This document shows, piece after piece, positions 35,101 through 44,719 of a stretch of 64,000 bases of DNA. Both the position numbers and the translations under genes were made by a program. Every line of letters begins with the position of its first letter. Positions within the stretch are counted from its first letter, which is position 1. This stretch comes from Strix aluco (Eukaryota; Chordata; Aves; Strigiformes; Strigidae): the NCBI RefSeq assembly GCF_031877795.1, contig NC_133948.1, positions 14,958,948-15,022,947 on the forward strand, in the 5' to 3' direction. The notes below the pieces were generated by a model. It was not told where the DNA came from. It was given only the letters and a program-made list of their open reading frames with translations, and searched no databases.

Positions 35101-38100
35101 GCAGTGTCGGTGGGGAGGGGTGGATGGAGAGATAGACCCATGGGGGCGGGGGGGGACGGATGGAAGGATGGGTGTTCCTCGGTGGGTGGGTGGGTGGGTG
35201 GATGGATGGATCATGGGTGGGTGGGTGGGTGGATGGATGGATGGATGGATCATGGGTGGGTGGATGGGTGGGTGGGTGGATGGATGGATGGATGGATCAT
35301 GGGTGGGTGGATGGGTGGGTGGGTGGATGGATGGATGGATGGATGGATCATGGGTGGGTGGATGGGTGGGTGGGTGGATGGATGGATGGATGGATCATGG
35401 GTGGGTGGGTGGGTGGATGGATGGATGGATGGATCATGGGTGGGTGAATGGGTGGGTGGGTGGATGGATGGATGGATGGATGGATCATGGGTGGGTGGAT
35501 GGGTGGGTGGGTGGGTGGATGGATGGATGGATGGATCATGGGTGGGTGGATGGATGTTCCTGTGGGTGGGTGGATGGGTGGGTGGATGGGCGGATGTTCA
35601 TGTGGGTGGATGGATGGAGGGAGGGAGGGTTGGATGTTCCTGTGGATGGATGGATGGACAGATGGACGGATGGATGGATGGATGTTCCCAAGGGTGGGTG
35701 GATGGGTGGCTGTTCCTGTGAGTAGATGACTAGATGGCTGTGTCCATGGAGAAGTGGTTAGATGGCTGGCTGGATGTTGCTGTGTTGGTGGGTGGGTGGA
35801 AGTCCCTGCATGTGGGTGGATGAGCGGGTGGGTGGGTAGACAGAGAGAGTTTCCAGTGGGTGGGTGGGTGGCCCTACGTTTGGCGGGATGGGTAGGTGCA
35901 GGGGTGAGTGGGCAGATGGATGTTGGCTGGCCATGCCCAGGGGTGGGTAACTGGAAAGGTTGATAGATGGATGGGGTGTGGGTGGATGGACGGACAGATG
36001 GACATTCCTGGGTGGGGGGGTGCATGGCTGTGCCCCAGAGGGGATGCCTGCCTGCCTGCCTGCCTGCCCACTCACTGTCCCTGTGTGCGGCAGCTGGCGG
36101 GTGGGCAGCTGAATGGGTGCGAGGCTGTGCCATGCGTGGTGGGACGGGCGCTGCCCGCCTCGGCAGCTGGCCCCCAGCCTGCCTCCTTACCGGGGGGGGG
36201 GGTGTCTTTGTCTGCATCATCCTCCTCCCTCCCTCTCGCGCAGGGCCCCCAACTGCAGGTCCCCAGCCTGGCCCCAGCTCTGCAGGGCGTGGGGGGATCG
36301 GGCTGTAGGGGCAGCGGGGGGCACCCAGGAGTGGGGGCACCCTGGGGACAGCGGGTTGGCACTGAGGGCCTGCAGGACAGTGGCTGGCACGAGGGGCTCC
36401 GGAGCCAGCTGGGTGGCAGCAGCGCAGGGGAAGGCGGGGGGCTCTTCCTCCTCCTCCTTCTGCTCCTCCTCCTCCTCTGTGCGTGCTTGGCCGGGTGCCC
36501 CACATCTGGGCCCGCTTAGGACGGCGCTGGCTGTCCCCTGCAGCATGGCGGTGGCCGTGCCGGGGTGGGATGGCAGTGCAGGGGGGAGCGGGGGGGCACG
36601 ATGCTGCCAGCTCTGCTCCAGACACCCCTTTCCTGCCGTGCTGGGTGGCCCCAAGTCGCTGTCCCCAGGGTCCCTCGGTGGGGACGGGGGGCTGGGACCC
36701 TGCAGTGGGTCGTGGACATGGGCAGTGTCCCCGGGAATGTGGCCCCCCCTCCAAAGCCACCCCCCGAGCTGGGGTGTCAGGGGGGGTGTTGCTGGGGGGA
36801 GCTGGCAGAGGGCCATGGGGATGTTTGAGGGGATGGGGTTCAGGACTGGGGGGGGGTGTTGGGGGGCATCTGGGTCAGGGTTAGGGGCTGGGTTTGGGGA
36901 TCTGGTGTGTGGTCATGGGTGGGTTTGGGGGGGTCTGGCTCAGGGTTATGGGTGGGTTGGAGGGGTCTGGTTGGTCACCCATGGGTTCAAGAGGGATCTG
37001 GCTTGGAGCTGTGGGTGGGTTTGGGGGGATCTGCCCTGGGGCCACAGGTGGGTTTGGGGCTCTGAGGCTCACCTGGAGCGAGGATGGGGCAGAAGCAGCA
37101 GGAGCCCCTGCAGCCTCCCCGCTATTTCTGGGTGGGGGGCAGCAGGCTTTCCGAGCCCCATGGCCCCTGGGGGGTCTCCCACCAGAAGCGATGCCCTGGG
37201 TGGGGGTGCCCCCATCCTGACCCCCCCCCCCCCTTCCCTCAGCAGAGGCTCACACCTTCCTCACCCTGCGGGACACCGGCCGCCCCAGTGCTGCCCCACG
37301 CCGGCCCTCCCTCCGCCCCACAGCTTTCTCAGGTGGGTCCCTCCCCAAGCCAGCCGTGTTGGCATGGGTGAGGAGGGGTGGGTGTCCCCCCCCGACTGCC
37401 CATGCCCCCCCGCTTTCCCCCCGCAGGGTGCCTGAACTGCAGCCGTGTCGGGGAGCTGACAGCCCGGCTTGCCACCCTCGAGGCGCAGGTGAGTCCCCCC
37501 ACACTGTGCCACCAACCTGGGGTCTGGCCACCTCCCTGGCTCGCTATGCCACCCCTTGAGGGGTGCGTCAGCCCAGGGCGGGTCACCTTATGGTCGGTCC
37601 CCCCTGCTGCGGCACCCACCCTTTCCATCTCATTGCCAGGTGGCCCGGCTATCGGTGGCTGAACCCCCCACCTCCCCAGCACCCAAAGGCAGCACCCCGG
37701 GCAGGGGGCCGGAGACCGGGCAGCTCTGGGGGTCCCCGGCTGCCCGCGGGAGCCCCGGGGATGATGGTAAGACAGGCAGCTCCCCACCCTGCCCCCCCTC
37801 AACCACCTGCATCCTGCAGCACCAGCGGTGGCAATGCCACATCCTGTGGCAGCAGTGGTGGTGGCAGTGCCACCCAGCAGCACTGGCGGTGCCATTGCCC
37901 AGAAAAAGCACCTGGGGGTTACCAGTATTTGGGGGGGACACCTGGGGGACTCCCCTCTTGGAGCTCCTCACCTTGGGGGAATGGGCTGCAGTCCCCACCC
38001 CAGCTGTCCCCAGGGGACGGTGGTGACATTGAGCCACACGTGGGGACCAGGCCAGCTCTGGGGAGGGTTTGAAGGGCTTTGCCCCCCACCCACCACTTTG

Positions 38101-41100
38101 GTTCCCCCAGCGTGGGGCTGCTGCCCATGGGGTGCCCCCCTGGACCGATGCTCTCCCCACCCACACCAGGGTTGCAGTAGGGAGCCGTGCTGGGGCGTGG
38201 GGTGGGGACTGGGTGTGGGTGGGGGGCACCCACCCAGGGGCTGTCCCCGGGGTGCTCCCCCTGAGGGTGCTGCTCCCCTGCAGGGAGACCCAGCTCGCGA
38301 GGGCCCCCCGGCCCCTCCGGCCCCAAGGGAGACGCAGGAGGACGGGGACCATCAGGCATTCCCGGGGTGAAGGGTCCAAGGGGGCCACCAGGTAAGGGGG
38401 GATGGGGAGCCCCAGTGGGAGGTGGGGTCCCAGCCTGGTGCCTGGCTTCAGCTGAGCACCCCCCTCCTGGCCAGCAGATCTTGGGGGGGTCTGTGCAGCA
38501 GTTTTGGGGCTCAGAAGGGCTCCAGCACTGCGCAGCTGCGGGCGTCAGGAGTTTAACAGGCATCCCCCCAATCTTCACCCTCCTCTTCCTCCCTGCAGGT
38601 CCCCCCGGCCCCCCAGGACCACCTGGCCGGGATGGAGCCAGGGGGCTCCCTGGAGAGAAGGGGTTACCCGGCCCCCCTGGCCCCCCGGGCCCCCCTGCCC
38701 CCGTGGGGCCAGCGATACCCCGCATAGCCGAGCCCAGTAAGGAGGGGTTGGGGTGTGGGGGGGTCCCTTCCCCGAGCTGACCCCAAGGATGGGGATCGGG
38801 GGGGCTGTACCGTGACAGAACATCCCTGCCCTGGCACGGGGGCTGGCGGGGGCAGCCTGGCCATGGGGAGTGGGCAGGGTGGGTGGGGGCATCACCCAGG
38901 CTGGGGGCAGTGTGGCCAGATCCTGCCCAACCGGGCGGTGCTGGGAGCCCCGGGGGGGTCTGGCCCCTCTGCCCACCACCCCTGCTGTCCCCCAGGGGAC
39001 CCGCTCCTCTCCAACACCTTCACCGAAGCCGCCGGGGGCATCGTGGGTCCCGCTGGACCCCCCGGACCTGTGGGGCCGATGGGTGAGTTCCCCCCTTCCA
39101 CTTCCCTACACCCCCCACCCCAGCACTTTGGGGGTGCCCTGATGCGGGGCACCCTGCCAGGGCCAAGCTGAGCTGGGCCCCCTCTCTTTGCAGGTCCCCC
39201 TGGCCCCCCAGGTCCCATCGGGCCACCCGGCCCCCCAGGACCCGACGTAAGTGCCAGGAGCGCCGGGGCGGGGGGCACGGGATGGGCTGAGCCCCCCCAG
39301 ACCCCTTCCCGCGGCTGATGGCACCCACCTTGTCCTTGCACAGGGTAGAGCCGGGGCACCCGGAGCTGCCGGCCCCCCCGGGGAGAAGGGAGACAGGGTG
39401 AGTCCCCGCCACCCCAGCACTGTGACATGAGTTAGGGAGGTCTCAGCTGGGGATTGCCAGCCAGCATCTCCTGCAGTGGGGGGGTCTGGCCGTGCCCCCC
39501 CAGGTGCTGACAGGCTCTCTCCCCCCACCAGGGTCCCCAGGGCCACCCGGGCAGCCGTGGGCAGGACGGGGCACAGGTACGTTGCTGGGTCGGGCAACCC
39601 TGGGCTGCAGCTCCCTGTCCCCCCCCCACTGCCAGGCCCTCTCCTTTCTGTGTTTCAGGGCGAGCCGGGCCCCAGGGGCGAGCCAGGCGAGAAGGGCACT
39701 TGGGTGAGTGGCGGGTGGCACCGGGGACAGCAGTGGGGACACATCTACTGACAGGGATCGGCCACCCGTGGGTGCTGGGGGGGCGGTGATGGGTATGGGG
39801 AGAACCCCACCCCCCTGCCCTGCTCTCTGCCACGTCTCATTCCTGGGACCCCAGTGGTGGCCTGGGGGTCCCCAGTGGTGCCCAGTGCCCCACGTCTCAC
39901 CCCTGGGACCCCAGCAGTGTCACGGGGGGTCCCCATCTGTGCCCAGTGCTCTTGTCACATCCCTGGGACCCCGACAATAGCCTGGGGGTCCCCAGCTGTG
40001 TCCTGCACTTGCATCTCACCCCTGGGACCCCGGTTATGGCATGGGGGTCCCTGGATGTGCTTGTTCCCCCCCCTCCCCAAATGCTGGGGCAGGGGGGTAC
40101 CACCCCTGCACACGTCCCCTCCCATGGAGGGGTCACACCATCAGCACGGCCCCCCTGTGCCTGGGCAATGTGATGGGGCGCAGAGCCAGCGCCCCCCCCC
40201 CGGACCCCCCAGCACAGGGGCACACAGAGCTGTGCTGGGGGCACAGGGTGGGCTCAGACTCCCCAGGGGTACGTCTGGGCTGGTGCCCCCCCCACCCCCC
40301 CCGGGGGTACCCCCACTCCTTCCCCTGGTGTCGTGGCAAGTCAGGGGGTGCCGGAGGTGTGGGGTACCCGTGTCCCCTCTGTGCCCCCCCCAACAGGGGA
40401 GGTGACCCGGGACCATGCGGGGGTCTGGCCCCCCCTCACCCCCGTCCCTCTCTTCTCCCCAGGGGGAGGGTTTGCACCAGCTCCGCGAGGCGCTGAAGAT
40501 TTTAGCGGAGAGGGTTTTAATCTTGGAAACAATGATTGGGCTCTATGGTGAGTAGGGGGGGGCCAGCCCGGGCCACGGGAGGGGACAGGGACCCCTGGGG
40601 TGGCCCCCTGCTCTGTGGGGTGTCCCCCATTCCCGCTGGCAGGTCACCAGGCCCCCATGGCGTCACGGTGGCCCTTGGCTCGCTGATGTCATGGAGCTGC
40701 GGGGAGGGGTCCCTCGGCACCCCCTCCCCTCCACCACGGTGGGGGGCCGGGCACCAGGGCGAGGTGTTGGTCCCACCTTGGCTGCGGTGTGATGTCATCA
40801 GCTGTGCATGATGTCATCACCCACACTGTGGCATCATGGCCAGCACTGGGGACCGCTTGTAGGACGAGGGCCACCGGGGCACCCCCTGCCTGCACCCACA
40901 GCTGGGCACCCCAGAAATGTCCCCCCCGGGCACTGCTCAGGGTACCCACCTCAGGCAGGGACACCCGTGACAGCCTCCATCTTGGGGACAAGCTGGTGGC
41001 CCCCTGGGCAGGTTGGGGATGTGTCCCCCCCGCCATGTGCCTGGGGGCTTGACGTGCTGGGGGGTGGCAGAGGGAGCACCCTGCTGGGGCTTGCCCAGGC

Positions 41101-42962
41101 AGGGGACAGTTGTGTCCCCATCGGGGGGTGCTGCCAGGGACATCGAGGCAGCGGGGGCCACCACAGGGTCAGCACAAGGGACCCCTGGCCCCCCCTGGAC
41201 CCACAGGGATGGGGGAGCCCCTCGCATCCCCCTGGGGCCACGGGAGCCCCCGGCACCCCTCTGAGACCGGGAGGAGCACCTTCCTGGGAGACCTGGCACC
41301 CCCCACCCATTGCACCGGCACCCCCCGCCCGCCGGGGCTGCACCCATGCTATGCCACCCATGCCATGCCACCCATGCCGTGCTATGCCACCCATGCCATG
41401 CTGTGCCACCCATGCTGTGCCGTGCCACCCAGGCCGTGCCCACCACGGGGCGAACGCGCGCTCTGCTCTGCTCTCTCACTCTCCCCCAGGCCAGTAGCTT
41501 CCAAACCCTCCTGCGGCAGCAGGCCCGGCTGGAGGTCCTGGCTAGAAGGGTCACCTTGCTGGAAGCCATCATCTGGCCAGGTAACGGCGCCACCTTCTCT
41601 CCTCCTCTCCCCGCATGAGCTGGGCGCGCCGCGGCCTCCCTGGGAGCGGGCATGGAGCATGGGGGGCTGGAGCCCCTGGGGGCAGGTCCCTGGAGCCCCC
41701 CAGGGCCAAGGGAGACCATGGAGACCCTCTTGGATTGAGAGACAACCATGGAGACCCTCTTGGACCAAGGGAAACTGTAGAGCTCCTCAAGGATCAAGGG
41801 AGACCATGGAGCCTATGTCAAACCAAGGGAGACCCATGGAGCCTCCCAGGGCCACAGGAGACCATGGAGACCCTCTTGGATTGAGAGACAACCATGGAGA
41901 CCCTCTTGGTCTAAGGGAAACCTTGGAGCTCCTTGGACCAAGGGAAACCCTGGAGCCTCTCTTGGGCTGAGGGAGACCATGGAGCCCCTCTTGGATTGAG
42001 AGAGACAACCATGGAGACCCTCTTGGACCAAGGGAAATCCTGGAGCCCCCCAGGGCCAAGGGAGACCATGGAGACCCTCTTGGACTGAGAGAAAAGACCA
42101 TGGAGACCCTCTTGGTCCAAGGGAAACCTTGGAGCTCCTCGGACCAAGGGAAACCCTGGAGCCTCTCTTGGGCCAAGGGAGACCATGGAGCCCCTCTTGG
42201 ATTGAGAGATGACCGTAGAGATCCTCTTGGTTCAAGGGAAACCCTGAAGCTCCTCAAGGTTCAAGGGAGACCATGGAGCCCTTCTCAAACCCAGGGAGAC
42301 CATGGAGACCCTCTTGGACCAAGGGAGCTCCTGGAGCTCCCCAAAGATGAAGGGGGGCCCTGGAGGAGCCCTTGAACCCAGGGAGTCCTTGGAGCTCCTC
42401 TTGGATGGAGGGAGCCTGGGGACATCCCCCTCCTTGGCCCAAGGGAGACCCTGGTACCCGGTTCCCACTGTGCCAGGGTGCCCAGCTTGGGGGCAGCGGG
42501 TGACTCCCACCCTCTTCCCCCCCCGCCTCTGCCTCCCCTTTCCAGCTGTGCTTTCCTGCAGGGGGGACCCCGGCTCTCGGGGTGCCGGCCAGGGGTGCCA
42601 GGCAGGGGTGCCAGCCGGGGGGTCCTCGTGTGTCCCCCCCTGCCCTGGTGTGTGTGCCTGTCCCAGCATGCGTGTCCCTGGGGTCAGCCGGCGCCGGGGG
42701 GCTCGACGCTGCCACATGACTGGGGAGCAGTGAACCCCATTTCTGCGGGACAAGGGACCCCCACCCACAGCACCCGATGATGTTTTGGGGGGTGCCTGCT
42801 GCCTGACGCCTCTCTCCTTTCCTCCCCACAGAACCAGAGCCCGGCTCGGGCAGTGGCCCCCCTGGCACGGTGGCACCTGGGCCCCCCCGCGGCAAGCGTG
42901 GCAGCAGCCAGCCCCCCTACCGCATCGTGGCCCCCCACCGGCAGCCCCCCAGCAAGCAGTGA
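32197..42962 (+). CDS. EMID1: EMID1, EMI domain-containing protein 1 (complete, collagen-like)
   Basis: Secreted extracellular-matrix protein with an EMI domain, collagen triple helix and C-terminal coiled coil. Exons: 32197-32339, 34649-34762, 34892-34998, 37243-37332, 37427-37488, 37640-37766, 38284-38391, 38599-38736, 38996-39082, 39194-39246, 39344-39397, 39532-39576, 39659-39703, 40463-40547 (or 41490-41580), 42832-42962. With the first alternative the CDS is 1389 nt, 462 residues; with the second, 464. Visible: a signal peptide rich in [11 protein letters not shown]; an EMI domain (~48-121: [33 protein letters not shown]); a [20 protein letters not shown] coiled coil; interrupted Gly-X-Y repeats; [30 protein letters not shown]; and a C-terminus with GKRG and YRIVAP. 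Several collagen exons are 108, 54 or 45 bp. Human EMID1 has the same order and also sits beside EWSR1. The relative COL26A1 differs at the C-terminus. Confidence 0.95.
32600..32945. repeat. Minisatellite in EMID1 intron 1
   Basis: Units of about 20-40 bp containing TTACTGGGGCTAGCAGGACT on the left, changing to CTGGGGCTGCCTGGGCACACTGG on the right. Confidence 0.8.
35155..35960. repeat. GGTG/GGAT minisatellite in EMID1 intron 3
   Basis: Copies of a 40-60 bp composite unit: (GGTG)n, (GATG)n, then GATCATGGGTGGGTG. It is regular to about 35550 and degenerate, with TGTTCCTGTGGGTGG motifs, to about 35960. Frames rich in Gly, Trp, Met and Asp result from the repeat. Confidence 0.93.
36870..37070. 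repeat. Short G-rich minisatellite in EMID1 intron 3
   Basis: Four to five copies of a ~40-bp unit containing GTGGGTTTGGGGGGATCTGG. Confidence 0.75.
39836..40062. repeat. ~60-bp minisatellite in EMID1 intron 13
   Basis: Four imperfect copies of a ~60-bp unit: CACCCCTGGGACCCC, a variable segment, GGGGGTCCCCAG, then TGCCCAGTG or a variant. Confidence 0.8.
41490..41580 (+). CDS. EMID1: EMID1 alternative coiled-coil exon 14b
   Basis: 91 nt between a good CCCCCAG acceptor and a GTAACG donor. It encodes [20 protein letters not shown] then [10 protein letters not shown]. It enters in phase 0 and leaves in phase 1, exactly like exon 14a at 40463-40547, and its product resembles 14a ([18 protein letters not shown] against [17 protein letters not shown]). 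Splicing 14a to 14b directly would read into an immediate TAG, so only one should be used per transcript. Exon identity is inferred from frame, splice sites and similarity; no transcript evidence is available. Confidence 0.7.
41690..42440. repeat. Minisatellite in the last EMID1 intron
   Basis: Degenerate ~28-30 bp units such as CCATGGAGACCCTCTTGGAC followed by CAAGGGAAAC or TTGAGAGACAA, about 25 copies. CCATGG recurs in most units. It is moderately A-rich compared with the neighbouring repeats. Confidence 0.88.
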
Positions 42963-43412
42963 CGGAGCCGAAGGGGGGGGGGGTGTCACCCACTGTCACC
43001 CCCCACCCTGCACCCACCGCTGTGCCGGTATGGGCAGTAGCATTGCCCGGGGCGGGGGGCAGGATGGGGGTCACCCCCCCATGTCCCCCACCCCTGCAGG
43101 GCACTTGGTGCTAGCCGGTGGCACGGCACCGGCCCCCCCCCCCCCCCACTGCCACGCTTTGCCCCTCAATGCTGCTGCTTGAACCCCCACCCTGGGGTGG
43201 GGGCAAAGGGGTGCCAGGGCCCCCCCTGCCCCTTTTCTGCCCCCACCCCAATGTGCAGCTCTGGGGGTGCTTAATTCCTTCCCCAGCCCAACCCCCCGTG
43301 GCCACCCCCGTGCTGGGGAGGGGGCTCTGGGGGGGGCAGCGGTGGGGACCCCCCAGGCGGGGACCCCGCTGCACCGCACGCTTCGTCCCGCTGCTTTGGG
43401 ACCCTCAAGGTC

Positions 43413-43418
43413 ATTAAA
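43413..43418 (+). terminator. EMID1 polyadenylation signal (ATTAAA)
   Basis: ATTAAA lies about 450 bases after the EMID1 stop and is followed within 25 bases by GTGTCCTGCAG. It is the only good signal before the downstream repeat. The 3' UTR is therefore about 42963-43440. Confidence 0.7.
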
Positions 43419-43624
43419 CGCCTCCTGAACCCGTGTCCTGCAGCGTCCCTCCGTGCGCCGGGGGACCCCCTCGGGTGAAGAGAGCACCCATGGGTGCTGG
43501 AGCGGGTGCCCTCTGCCCACAGTGGGTGGCCTGGGGACAGTGGTGGGGTCCCATGGGGCTGCCAGTGGGGTGGACGGGGCCACAGGGCGACAGGCTGCGG
43601 CGACCTGCAGGGGTGACCCAGGGG

Positions 43625-44085
43625 ACACATGGCTGTGCCATGGCACCCATGGGACACCCACCCATGGGACACCCACCCCATGCCACACCACCTGTGGGAC
43701 ACCCACCCATGCTACAACCACCCATGGGACAGCCACCCACTTCACACCACCCATGGGACACCCACCCATGGGACACCCACCCATGCCACAACCACCCATG
43801 GGACACCACCCGTGGGACACCCACCCACTCCAAAGCACCCATGGGACACCCACCCGTGGGACACCCAACCCATGCCACACCACCTGTGGGACACCCACCC
43901 ATGCTACAACCACCCATGGGACACCCACCCACTTCACACCACCCATGGGACACCCACCCATGGGACACCCACCCATGCCACACCACCACGGGACACCCAC
44001 CCACTTCACACCACCCATGGGACACCCACCCACTCCACACCACCCGTGGGACACCCACCCACTCCACACCCCCTGTGGCAGGGTG
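43625..44085. repeat. CCCATGGGACACCCA minisatellite between EMID1 and EWSR1
   Basis: Units of about 14-26 bp made of CACCCATGGGACACCCACCC, CATGCCACACCACC and ACTTCACACCACC, in a loosely ordered array of more than 20 copies. It fills most of the gap between the EMID1 3' end and the EWSR1 promoter. No gene is seen in it. Confidence 0.9.
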
Positions 44086-44189
44086 CTGGGGGACACACGG
44101 GTCCCGGGGGTGCGGTGCCAGCCGGGGCTGTCCCCGCGGTGTCCCTGCATCCCCACCCGCGGCCTCATGGGGCAACACTGCCAGCGGGG

Positions 44190-44719
44190 GGGGTGACGTC
44201 ACACGCGATGTCACACGTGACGTCACGCCGCCATGCTCACATCATGCGGGAGTGACGCCAGGCTCCGCGTAGGATCCCACACAACTCCCGGCTGGGCCTG
44301 CGGGGTCCCCTGCTAGCACGTGACGTGTGACACCGGGTGACGTCACGCCCAGTCCCGATGACATCACGCCGCCGCCCCCCCGCTCCGCCTCCCGGCCCGA
44401 ACGGCTCTTGCGCGACGGTCCCTAACGGCCGTGGGCCGTACCAACCCGCGGCCCGGCGGGGGGGAGCGCCCCGCGCCGCCGGGGAACCGCCCTCCCGAGG
44501 GGCGGCCGCTGCTGCGCGGGGCGGCCCCGGCTCTCCGCGGAGGGCGGGACCCGCCGGCGGGGCGGCGGGGCGGGGCCAGGCGAGCCCTTGGTGCGCGGCC
44601 GCCGGCCGGACCCCCCCGCCGCCGCTGTGGTCCGGCCCGCCGGGGCCGGGTGGCGCATGCGCGGTGCGGGGCGGCGGCGACGGCCGGACGTTGGGAGCGC
44701 GGAGGAGGAAGGCGAGAAA
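44190..44719 (+). promoter_or_regulatory. EWSR1 promoter: three consensus CREs, E-boxes and an NRF1 site in a CpG island
   Basis: Perfect CRE palindromes TGACGTCA lie at 44194-44201, 44218-44225 and 44338-44345, with related TGACATCA at 44359-44366 and TGACG half sites at 44253 and 44321. CACGTG occurs at 44214-44219 (overlapping the second CRE) and 44317-44322. The NRF1 palindrome GCGCATGCGC is at 44653-44662, about 60 bases before the start codon. CpG density is very high and there is no TATA box. CREB/ATF, USF/MYC and NRF1 binding follow from known motifs; activity is inferred. Confidence 0.75.

Noticed and set aside
40463-41580. Inclusion of both EMID1 exons 14a and 14b in one transcript
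   Set aside because: Joining them shifts the frame and gives an immediate TAG, so they are treated as alternatives.
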